Counted from the first letter of the stretch, positions 1 to 5,771 are shown. The stretch is 5,771 nucleotides of DNA from a candidate division TA06 bacterium (GCA_022562655.1 JADFOU010000147.1:1-5771); one strand, 5' to 3'. Program-made: numbers and translations. The notes: generated from the sequence alone by a model not told the origin.

Positions 1-146
1 TCTCAATTAAAAATGGGCTCGGAGTAAAATTTTCTGATCAGAATTCTTGACTCATTTTGGATCAGACATCAGACTTTCGACGGTAGAATTTAGTCCCAGT
101 CTTGAAATTTTGAAATAGTAAAAATATGGGAAGTGGAGCCCCTTGT
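1..146. other. Left-edge intergenic stretch without a visible gene
   Basis: No supported reading frame is seen. It contains a perfect 12-base palindrome TTCTGATCAGAA (32-43) and a tandem 7-base repeat ATCAGAC-ATCAGAC (61-74), with GATCAGA at both 37-43 and 60-66. This could be an operator region for a gene beyond the left edge, but no promoter pair with good spacing is evident. Confidence 0.35.
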
Positions 147-183
147 TAAAGAAAACCCTCCCGAATGACTCGAGAGGGGTTTC
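147..183 (-). terminator. Rho-independent terminator of the pilX-like gene, possibly bidirectional
   Basis: Bases 151-163 pair with 171-183 around a 7-base loop (11 of 13 positions pair, with two mismatches). Read on the minus strand, the stem runs into a T-rich stretch (TTTTCTTTAA). It begins about 42 bases after the stop codon of the minus-strand gene ending at 226, the usual place for an intrinsic terminator. On the plus strand the stem is followed by TTTCTTT, so it could also stop a transcript coming from the left, but no plus-strand gene is visible there. Confidence 0.75.
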
Positions 184-225
184 TTTGTTCAGAAAGAGCT
201 ATTCAATTTCTTGTTTCTATGCCAC

Positions 226-1728
226 CTACTCATAGACCTCCTGCCATGAAGCGATGGAAGGATTGGGTTCAACGATGACCCACCTCATATCCTTCAATGC
301 GATATCGTAGATGACGATAGGGTTTCCGCTAATTGTCTTAGGGGGTCCTCCCCCTGCACTATTCCCCCCTGCATAAACCGCTCCAAAGATGGTAGGATTT
401 CCTGAGACATCGAGGAATTTTTTGGTGTAGATGACCCCCTGGAGATAAATATTCCCTGCGATCTCAATGTCATCTCCAGCAATATACCCAGCCATATCAT
501 TACCCCAGTTTGTGGGGAGTCCACTTACCTTGATGGTATAATCGGTAATCAGGATGGCGTTTGTTGTGGGATTCCCGGAGATCTGGATATGACCGAGGAT
601 GTAATAGACTCCATCCGGTATTTTGGCATTTCCATTCCAGAGAAAGCGGGGAATCCCTCCAAACTGCCCCACCTGCGACCACCCTGGATATTCCCAGTAA
701 TTATCTATTGTGATGAAATGGACTTTGGTATTTTTCCTGGCGATCTCCGCCCAAAAGGCCGAGTCCGTAGGGATGTCCTCCACAAAAAGAGAATCCGCGT
801 ATTCGGTGTAGCCATTTCGAATGTATTTGTTTTCCACGTTCACGAAGGGGGGATCGATCTCTTCGGCAGTTGTCACCTCCCCATTGATATGGAGATTAGG
901 CGGAAATCTGATCTCATTGTTGGAATGGATATCCCCATTTGAATGGAGACTCGGAGCAGATGGCCAGAATAAAGGGTGATCGGGGTGCGGATCGGAGAGC
1001 GTAATGTCAGAAAGGTTTTTAGTTCCATGGGTCAGCCCCCACTCAGTTCCCTGATCGAAGGTATTGTTTCCGTTCGTATCAATATAGGGTTTGGTGGGAT
1101 CGCCTCCATCCAGTTTTATGGTGAGGGTATCGCTATGGCCACTGAAGGTGACGGGTTTTCCCGAAAACCTTACATCGAATCCAAATTGCCAGGCGTTGTC
1201 GAATAGAGGTCCGTAAATGCCGTCATCCGGGGTCATGATGACCTCCACATTTCTTTTTGTCTCACGAAGTCCTTCACCCGTGGAGAGGATCCGATAATAC
1301 ATGTCCTCCTCCGCAATCTTTAAGGTTATCGGGTCGAAGTTAGGGAGCATCAATTCTGGGACAAAGGAGATCTGAACATCGCTTTCATAGCCGGGTGTTA
1401 CCAGATTTTCAACCCAATTCACCCACGTAGGGTCCCCCAGAATGGGTTCCGGTGGAACGATCTCCCCCGCGTTCATCTGACCAAAGGCAAAGTGGACCCC
1501 TGCCTCTGCTGAAGAGAGGGCTTCAGATGTATGGTGGAGGTCTGCTCCGAGATGCGTGTTCCGAACCCCTATTGCAACGAAACCACTGGCTAAGAGGGCG
1601 AAAAGTGTGATGCACATGAGGCTAATAAGCAAAGCGATGCCCCGCTCTCCTCCTGGGGGGTTTTTCCTATCTTTCTTCAGGGAGGTTAACTGATCTGCCT
1701 CAAAGTGAAACTTCCATTTCCTTTTCAT
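226..1728 (-). CDS. PilX-like type IV pilus-associated protein with large beta-rich C-terminal domain (DUF4900-like)
   Basis: This 500-residue protein is probably a minor-pilin-like component or accessory factor of a type IV pilus or related secretion apparatus, anchored in the inner membrane and facing the periplasm. What is seen: a charged N-terminus (residues 1-29), then GERG-IALLISL and a hydrophobic helix to about residue 54, then SSAEAGVHFAF at 72-82. This is the PilX N-terminal signature (RG followed by a hydrophobic stretch, with AEAG about 45 residues later). The remaining 400 or so residues are rich in Gly, Asn and Pro and carry recurring SGNP motifs near 384, 442 and 467, which suggests a repetitive beta structure like that of PilX proteins with DUF4900; that family name is from memory and unverified. 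Start choice: the frame opens at a TTG at 1785, but the ATG at 1728 has AGGAGG five bases upstream. The protein is much longer than classical PilX (about 200 residues). No other pilus gene is beside it, and a sigma-54 promoter lies upstream. Confidence 0.85.
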   Translation of the reverse strand: MKRKWKFHFEADQLTSLKKDRKNPPGGERGIALLISLMCITLFALLASGFVAIGVRNTHLGADLHHTSEALSSAEAGVHFAFGQMNAGEIVPPEPILGDPTWVNWVENLVTPGYESDVQISFVPELMLPNFDPITLKIAEEDMYYRILSTGEGLRETKRNVEVIMTPDDGIYGPLFDNAWQFGFDVRFSGKPVTFSGHSDTLTIKLDGGDPTKPYIDTNGNNTFDQGTEWGLTHGTKNLSDITLSDPHPDHPLFWPSAPSLHSNGDIHSNNEIRFPPNLHINGEVTTAEEIDPPFVNVENKYIRNGYTEYADSLFVEDIPTDSAFWAEIARKNTKVHFITIDNYWEYPGWSQVGQFGGIPRFLWNGNAKIPDGVYYILGHIQISGNPTTNAILITDYTIKVSGLPTNWGNDMAGYIAGDDIEIAGNIYLQGVIYTKKFLDVSGNPTIFGAVYAGGNSAGGGPPKTISGNPIVIYDIALKDMRWVIVEPNPSIASWQEVYE

Positions 1729-1733
1729 TTTCC

Positions 1734-1739
1734 CCTCCT
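1734..1739 (-). promoter_or_regulatory. Shine-Dalgarno site deciding the pilX-like start
   Basis: On the minus strand AGGAGG (within AAGGAGGGG) lies five bases before the ATG at 1728. The longer reading frame starting with TTG at 1785 has no comparable site, so the shorter 500-residue product is preferred. Confidence 0.85.
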
Positions 1740-1819
1740 TATCGTAAAGATATTTTAACAAACTGGGTCCTTCGATTATTCTCAAAGATCGGCCATTTTA
1801 GTTCTCACCCTATGTTAAA

Positions 1820-1836
1820 AGCAAGAACCATGCCAG
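1820..1836 (-). promoter_or_regulatory. Sigma-54 (-24/-12) promoter for the pilX-like gene
   Basis: The minus strand reads CTGGCATGGTTCTTGCT from 1836 to 1820. It matches the sigma-54 consensus YTGGCACGRNNNTTGCW at every fixed position except T for C at the end of TGGCAC. The invariant GG (1834-1833) and GC (1822-1821) are separated by exactly ten bases. The predicted transcription start is about 1809, giving a leader of about 81 bases before the ATG at 1728. Sigma-54 control is well established for type IV pilins through PilS/PilR, which fits the gene it serves. Confidence 0.78.
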
Positions 1837-2369
1837 TGGCTCAAAGGCGGTTAAAATTGAAATTCTCTAAATAAATCGAGCTCCACTATAAGGGAAGAGT
1901 TTAATTTATAACATACTGTTTCAATCTGGATGTAACAAAAGGATCCTACTGCCATGTTTTAAAAGTCCATAATAATGGAAAACTCAAAATGCAATACGGC
2001 TTTGGAATCACCCGAATCCTTTCCATTCACCCCACCCCCTCTATTCTCATAGCCCTATGAAAGATGATTAAAATCACGTTGGGTGGATGTTTACGTCATG
2101 TCTGAAAGGATTGGTGTAGGCACTTTGGTGAACTATACGCCAGACCCTCCGATGACTTTTCTTGACACCTGTCCCTTTTCCAATACAAAAATCCAACCAA
2201 TAGAACCCTTCGGATCTTATTTTTTCTGCAGCAAAGTTCTTAAGCTCTTTTGTTTCAAAGACTTAGAAAATATCTTCACTCGATGAGAAGGTGGAGCGCT
2301 TTACTCAGCCTTCAATCTTTTAAGTCCATCCTAATCCAAAACTTATAATACTTTTTCTCAAGCGGCGGG
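1837..2369. promoter_or_regulatory. Intergenic control region between two divergent sigma-54 promoters
   Basis: No convincing gene lies in this 533-base stretch. The longest frame (plus strand, about 2083-2286) begins with GTG, has no ribosome binding site and resembles nothing recognisable. Because sigma-54 promoters need an activator bound upstream, enhancer sites for one or both promoters are expected here. One candidate is the short dyad GACA-CC-TGTC at 2164-2173, about 200 bases upstream of the rightward promoter; another TGTC half-site occurs near 2099. These are suggestive only, since no activator gene is in the window. Confidence 0.45.
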
Positions 2370-2385
2370 TGGCACAATTCTTGCA
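2370..2385 (+). promoter_or_regulatory. Sigma-54 (-24/-12) promoter for the sensor/receiver gene
   Basis: TGGCAC at 2370-2375, five bases (AATTC), then TTGCA at 2381-2385. The invariant GG (2371-2372) and GC (2383-2384) are ten bases apart, as sigma-54 RNA polymerase requires. The predicted start is near 2396, leaving an 86-base leader before the ATG at 2482. The bases before the -12 box (TTCTTGC) are shared with the leftward promoter at 1820-1836. The match to TGGCAC and TTGCA is exact. Confidence 0.82.
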
Positions 2386-2481
2386 TATCCTATAGAGACA
2401 GGAGAGAGATAACAGAAAGGGTTTCTCTTAAGAGGTTCGAACTGCAGGCCCCTGAAATATGAAATGGGAAAGGACTGAACT

Positions 2482-3846
2482 ATGAAACTCGCTTTTTCGC
2501 AAAATCAAAAAGGAATCATCCTCGTCTTCCGTTGGCTTCAGATCCTGACCGTTACGATCCTTATCTCCACCAGCAGTGCAGGGATTTCTTTGGGAAGCCC
2601 GGGCTACTCCCTGGCTCTCTTCTTTTTTCTCTCGAACTTCATCCTCTTCATAATTCCCAGGAATCAATTTGACCGGCCCTGGCTTCCCATGGCAATCTTC
2701 CTTCTGGATGTCTCCATCATATCTACCGCAATATACCTTACGGGTCAATTCACCAGCGGTTTCTACATCGTCTATCTGCTTCTTATCTTTATGGCCGCTG
2801 TTGGGCAGGACTTGAAGGGTACCCTCTTCGCCGCTGCAATCGCAGCAGGGATTTATACTTGGATTGGCTTAGAGAAAGGGTTCTCTCTCCTTGAAACCGG
2901 CTTCCTCATCCGGATTCCCTTCCTCTTTCTGGTCGCCTTTTTCTCCGGAATTCTTTCCCAGCGATCGAGACTTCAGAAAATAGAACGGGAAAGAATGGAA
3001 CAGATCCGAAGAGACCTTCAGGTCCGCCTTGAGATGGCGACTGAAAAGGAAGAATTGGCTTATGAGAAAATCCTCACACTGTATGAATACAACGAGAACA
3101 TTCTCCAATCGATTGAACAAGGGGTGATGGTGGTGGATCTCTCCGGAAAGGTGATCGTCTTTAACCGAGGAGCAGAGAAGATCACCGGATATAAGTCTCG
3201 AGAGATCTGTGGGAAACCTTTATCTGAATTGAAAGGGTTTATTAAAATCAGTCTTTATCTACCCGAATGGAAGAAGGATATAGGAAGAGCAAAGGATGTA
3301 CTGACCGAAATTGCCACAGCCACTCATAAAGTCATCCCCATCGAAGTTTCCGTCTCGTTGCTCAAATACCCCCAAGGACTCAATACGGGGATTATTGTTA
3401 TCTTTAAAGAACTGCTGGAGCATCAGATTGACCTTGGAGAGGGGGCGAAAGGGGAACGATCTTCTCAAATGACTTTCTCCTCAGAAGAAGCAATGAAGAA
3501 GATCCTGATCGTTGAAGATGACGCGCACACCAGTCTCCTATATCAGGAACTCCTCGCGGGAGGGTATCAGGTATTCGTTGCCACCGATGGGCTTGCAGCC
3601 CTTCGCCGTATACGGGACGAGAAACCCGATTTGGTCATTTTAGACATCAAGATGCCTGGAATGAATGGCATTGAGATTCTGGAAAAATCGAAAAAATATA
3701 ATCAGAACCTCCCTTTTATCATTTGTACGGGAGCAAGACTTCTAAAGGATGATCCGGATCTGAAATCGTCGAATGTGAAGGCGTTTTTCGAAAAACCATT
3801 TATTGCGCATGATTTAAAGTCAGAGGTAGATCAACTTCTGCAGTAA
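2482..3846 (+). CDS. PilS-like membrane sensor with PAS domain fused to a receiver domain, lacking a histidine kinase
   Basis: This 454-residue protein is a signalling protein of the inner membrane. Domains seen in order: six hydrophobic helices (about 11-31, 42-58, 67-87, 92-108, 111-130, 139-158) arranged like the PilS N-terminus; a charged helical or coiled-coil segment (160-200); a PAS domain (about 205-310, with VMVVDLSGKVIVFNRGAEKI at 215-234); a short polar linker; and a complete receiver domain (338-454). The receiver has the acidic pair E345/D346, phospho-acceptor D388 in LDIKMPG, T416 and K438 in FEKPF, so it should accept phosphate. No HisKA or HATPase region is present: the PAS domain ends at 'IVIFKELLEH', where PilS-type proteins go on into the kinase. 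The start ATG has AAAGGA seven bases upstream. A sigma-54 promoter precedes the gene and a strong terminator follows. An internal ATG at 3493 (M338) begins exactly at the receiver, behind a weak AGAAGA, so a separate receiver product is possible. The phosphodonor kinase is unknown. Confidence 0.88.
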   Translation: MKLAFSQNQKGIILVFRWLQILTVTILISTSSAGISLGSPGYSLALFFFLSNFILFIIPRNQFDRPWLPMAIFLLDVSIISTAIYLTGQFTSGFYIVYLLLIFMAAVGQDLKGTLFAAAIAAGIYTWIGLEKGFSLLETGFLIRIPFLFLVAFFSGILSQRSRLQKIERERMEQIRRDLQVRLEMATEKEELAYEKILTLYEYNENILQSIEQGVMVVDLSGKVIVFNRGAEKITGYKSREICGKPLSELKGFIKISLYLPEWKKDIGRAKDVLTEIATATHKVIPIEVSVSLLKYPQGLNTGIIVIFKELLEHQIDLGEGAKGERSSQMTFSSEEAMKKILIVEDDAHTSLLYQELLAGGYQVFVATDGLAALRRIRDEKPDLVILDIKMPGMNGIEILEKSKKYNQNLPFIICTGARLLKDDPDLKSSNVKAFFEKPFIAHDLKSEVDQLLQ

Positions 3847-3916
3847 TCCTGGGGGGGAATTCTAAATCGTTGAATGAGGAAGTGAACAAGTAGGCAATTG
3901 ATATTGAGAGTTAGTG

Positions 3917-3947
3917 TAAGCCACTCATGCGAGTGGCTTATTTTTTT
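3917..3947 (+). terminator. Strong rho-independent terminator after the sensor gene
   Basis: A perfect 10-base-pair stem (TAAGCCACTC with GAGTGGCTTA), a 4-base ATGC loop, and a run of seven T's. It lies about 70 bases after the stop codon of the sensor gene and isolates it from the region to the right. Confidence 0.93.
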
Positions 3948-3954
3948 GCAAGAT

Positions 3955-4467
3955 AGATTTGAGGTCAGGTATTGTTTAGTGCAGGTAGAAGGGTTCCAGG
4001 TTAAGAAGCTCGGTTATTTAGATGAGGAGGAGCAGTATGGAGTAGAGTAGTTCCGGGATGAAGAAGATCTGTTGGGCAAAGCCTTCACGGTTCAGCTCTA
4101 TTTCAGCTACATAAGAAAGAACCGGTGGCGTGATGGGAAGTCGCCGGTTGAAATTCTCACGGAACGCTCAGATGTGGAAATGAAGGTCCTGAAACTTTCA
4201 CCCATCCGCCTGGAGAAATTGTTGGATCTCTGCCAGGATGGGTACCCTGTACCTGCACCAGTCACGGGATATAGAAAAGTGCTTGACATCAAGAGAGGAG
4301 ATCTATATAATGCACTGAAGTATTTCTTGATTCTTCGAAATGTTGAAGAAGTTGAAGTTGCGCGGATGTATCGAGGAGGACGGAAAAGTACCGAACGTAT
4401 TTCGACGCCGATGCGGTTTGCGCTTGCCGCTACAGCAGTACCCAGTAATAAAATCCGGATTTATTAG
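3955..4467 (+). pseudogene. 3' remnant of a DDE/integrase-core transposase
   Basis: The frame reads through LGYLDEEEQYGVE, an in-frame TAG at 4048-4050, then FRDEDLLGKAFTVQLYFSYI and RKNRWRDGKSPVEIL. The (Y/F)IRKN...GKSPVEIL pattern is the C-terminal end of rve-type transposases (IS3/IS481-like), just after the third catalytic region; this is recognised from memory of the family. The catalytic DDE residues themselves are absent. After the stop, the open stretch begins only with a TTG at 4072 that has no ribosome binding site, so it is probably not translated. The last 60 or so residues (from about 4290) resemble nothing I know and may be non-coding or frameshifted. The 5' limit is uncertain because the frame fades into the terminator at 3917-3947. 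No terminal inverted repeats could be identified. Confidence 0.6.
4283..4311 (+). promoter_or_regulatory. Consensus sigma-70 promoter driving the T9SS cargo gene
   Basis: TTGACA (4283-4288), a 17-base spacer, and TATAAT (4306-4311) match the housekeeping consensus at all twelve positions with ideal spacing. Transcription would begin near 4318, about 190 bases before the ATG at 4509. The promoter lies inside the transposase remnant. Some FCB lineages (Bacteroidetes) use a different -33/-7 promoter, so activity in this host is inferred. Confidence 0.65.
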
Positions 4468-4497
4468 AATAATTCCAACCGTAATTTCAAAATATAG

Positions 4498-4503
4498 AGG
4501 AGG
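4498..4503 (+). promoter_or_regulatory. Shine-Dalgarno site of the T9SS cargo gene
   Basis: AGGAGG lies five bases before the ATG at 4509. It fixes that ATG as the start over the in-frame ATG twelve codons later. Both choices would leave a usable signal peptide. Confidence 0.85.
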
Positions 4504-4508
4504 GTATT

Positions 4509-5600
4509 ATGCAGACACCACTAACTAAAATACGAACAAGAATAATGAATTTTCCAATTTTGTTCTTCATGATGGTAGCTATTATAGCAATCTCAACCGA
4601 AACGGTTTACTCTCAGAAGAACGAAAGTCATAAGGAATTAGGTGCGATCGGAGCATTTTTGCCCGATGCAGATACGATAACAACTCAAGCCGTTTTTGAT
4701 TATGATGTCGAACTATTTCCAGGATATGTTTTTGATGGGTGGCTTTTCTATTGGACTCTTGGAGGACCACTGACTGCAGATTTTCAAGAAAATCCAGATG
4801 TCCCCTGGCTCACAATTAACCCTACAACCTTTACCTCGGATTCTTGCGAAGATATAGTCCCTGTTTCATATGTTTTTTCGGCTCCCATGACTCCGGGAAT
4901 CTATACAACCACGATAGAAGATCAAAATGGTAATTGGGCTAATACAAATGTTATGTTGACCGTAACAAATTCACCCACTCTAAATGACTCAATTTTTATT
5001 CAAATTTTCAGTGGGGATACCGTAACTCTTGTGGATACTACCAAATGGACAGGCTTTGGGAATTTCAGCTGTGTGAGTAATTATATTCCAGATTCAACCT
5101 CAGGTTTTTTATATACTACAATACCGCCAGTTCCTTGGCTTACTATTCAACCCTCAGATTTTCCAATTTTCTTAAATGATACTGTTTTTGTTCAAAAGGT
5201 TTTTACAAGTAATACTATCGGCACTGAATCAACTCATGAAATTCAAACAAAAGTATGGAGAACTAGGCCAAGGTATATTTATTTTACATTAGATGTTGTC
5301 ACAGGAATTGAAGAGCAATTTAGCAAAAATCTACCTCATTCAGTACGTTTATTTCAAAATTATCCAAATCCATTGAATAGATTTGCCAGCATTTCATATT
5401 CGATATCTACTCCAAGGTTTGTCAGTTTAAAAATTTACGATCTGCTGGGTAGGGAAATTAAAACGTTAGTGAGTGAATTTCAATTTAAAGGTAGTTATTC
5501 AATTGATTTCGATGTAGATGATCTTTCAAGTGGACTCTATCTATATCAGTTGCAAGCAGGGAGTGTTGTGAAAACCAAAAAGATGTTAGTACTCAAGTAA
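4509..5600 (+). CDS. Secreted two-repeat protein with type IX secretion C-terminal sorting domain
   Basis: This 363-residue protein is predicted to be exported by Sec and then moved across the outer membrane by the type IX system, to be released or anchored at the cell surface. Seen: a signal peptide (residues 1-35; Lys/Arg at 7-11, hydrophobic core about 13-29, likely cleavage after VYS). Next come two Ig-like or BACON-like repeats of about 100 residues, marked by the parallel motifs VPWLTINPTTF (98-108) and VPWLTIQPSDF (208-218). The C-terminal sorting domain (about 266-363) has NYPNPLN, ISYSI, SLKIYDLLGREIKTLV, DLSSGLYLYQLQAG and the terminal TKKMLVLK, all hallmarks of type A T9SS tails (Por_Secre_tail). 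No catalytic motif is visible, so the repeats may bind a ligand or act structurally; the specific function is unknown. The gene is visibly more AT-rich than 226-3846, hinting at a different history. It appears monocistronic, with its own promoter and terminator. Confidence 0.88.
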   Translation: MQTPLTKIRTRIMNFPILFFMMVAIIAISTETVYSQKNESHKELGAIGAFLPDADTITTQAVFDYDVELFPGYVFDGWLFYWTLGGPLTADFQENPDVPWLTINPTTFTSDSCEDIVPVSYVFSAPMTPGIYTTTIEDQNGNWANTNVMLTVTNSPTLNDSIFIQIFSGDTVTLVDTTKWTGFGNFSCVSNYIPDSTSGFLYTTIPPVPWLTIQPSDFPIFLNDTVFVQKVFTSNTIGTESTHEIQTKVWRTRPRYIYFTLDVVTGIEEQFSKNLPHSVRLFQNYPNPLNRFASISYSISTPRFVSLKIYDLLGREIKTLVSEFQFKGSYSIDFDVDDLSSGLYLYQLQAGSVVKTKKMLVLK

Positions 5601-5650
5601 AGTTAGAAGAAGAGTTCTAGTCTCTCTTCGCAGGATCCGTGGGTTTTCAA

Positions 5651-5692
5651 AAGGCCGGTTATGGTAAATTTCATAATCGGTCTTAACTTTTT
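5651..5692 (+). terminator. Rho-independent terminator after the T9SS cargo gene
   Basis: Bases 5651-5663 pair with 5672-5684 (13 pairs, two of them G-U) around an 8-base loop, followed by AACTTTTT. It starts 50 bases after the stop codon. The minus-strand reading has only CCTTTT after the stem, so it may also weakly end a gene coming from the right. Confidence 0.8.
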
Positions 5693-5771
5693 CAATTAAA
5701 ATAACTTACAGGGATCTGAGGACCATTGGGGACGGTGCCCCCTCCATAGTCTTTACGGGCTACGAAGGACA
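5692..5771 (-). CDS. Possible 3' end of a minus-strand gene cut by the window edge
   Basis: Read leftward from the window edge, one frame stays open for 25 codons (SFVARKDYGGG, then TVPNGPQIPVSYFN) and ends at TGA (5694-5692). That stop sits directly against the hairpin at 5651-5684, the expected spacing for a convergent gene sharing a terminator. Codon third positions are GC-rich, as in the left half of the window. The stretch is short enough to be open by chance, and no family can be recognised from 25 residues. Confidence 0.4.
   Translation of the reverse strand, partial: SFVARKDYGGGTVPNGPQIPVSYFN

Noticed and set aside
589..942. Plus-strand 117-codon frame inside the pilX-like gene
   Set aside because: Shadow of the minus-strand gene, which has a clear family signature, start and terminator.
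1729..1785. Longer N-terminus of the pilX-like protein starting at TTG 1785
   Set aside because: The ATG at 1728 has a strong AGGAGG five bases upstream, and the TTG has nothing comparable.
2083..2286. 67-codon plus-strand frame in the intergenic region
   Set aside because: GTG start, no ribosome binding site, no recognisable family. WVDV at its start faintly recalls Y1-type transposases, but the following residues do not fit.
2428..2748. Minus-strand 106-codon frame opposite the sensor gene start
   Set aside because: Antisense to a well-supported coding region, strongly charged low-quality sequence, no ribosome binding site considered convincing.
4447..4465. Near-palindrome AATAAAATCC/GGATTTATT before the T9SS gene
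   Set aside because: No loop and one bulged base, no T-run; neither a terminator nor a clear operator.
4340..4528. 62-codon frame overlapping the start of the T9SS cargo gene
   Set aside because: No ribosome binding site and no recognisable protein; it lies in a different frame across the transposase remnant and the leader. It could be a frameshifted continuation of the remnant, but this cannot be decided by eye.
5727..5741. GGGG/CCCC short inverted repeat near the right edge
   Set aside because: Only four pairs around six unpaired bases; too short to call a REP-type element without other copies in view.

Overview
The window looks like a bacterial chromosome fragment from the FCB superphylum, probably a lineage outside classical Bacteroidetes (KSB1, Calditrichota or Zixibacteria-like). 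The main clue is the last complete gene, a secreted protein with a canonical type IX secretion (T9SS) C-terminal sorting domain. The other clues are a PilX-type prepilin-like protein and two well-formed sigma-54 promoters. The taxonomic placement is inference from family distribution, not from an alignment.

Layout, left to right. Bases 1-150 hold no gene. A terminator at about 147-183 ends a minus-strand gene (226-1728) for a PilX-like, type IV pilus-associated protein with a large beta-rich C-terminal part. A non-coding control region of about 750 bases (1729-2481) follows. At each end it carries a -24/-12 (sigma-54) promoter, one firing left into the pilX-like gene and one firing right into the next gene, each leaving an untranslated leader of about 80-86 bases. 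The rightward gene (2482-3846) encodes an unusual sensor: a six-helix PilS-like membrane part, a coiled coil, a PAS domain and then a complete receiver domain, with no histidine kinase domain. A near-perfect terminator (3917-3947) closes it.

From about 3955 to 4467 lies the decayed 3' end of a DDE/integrase-core transposase with an in-frame stop. Inside it sits an exact consensus sigma-70 promoter (TTGACA, 17 bases, TATAAT) pointing at the T9SS cargo gene (4509-5600), which is visibly more AT-rich than the left half. A hairpin terminator follows (5651-5692). The last 80 bases may hold the 3' end of a minus-strand gene.

How the parts may work together (inference): the two divergent sigma-54 promoters suggest that the pilus-associated protein and the membrane sensor/receiver belong to one sigma-54 regulon, as in PilS/PilR control of type IV pilins. 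Here, however, the sensor has lost its kinase and gained its own receiver, so it would have to be phosphorylated by another kinase or act as a phosphate sink or localisation factor. The T9SS protein appears to be a separate transcription unit, brought under its present promoter by a transposon remnant.
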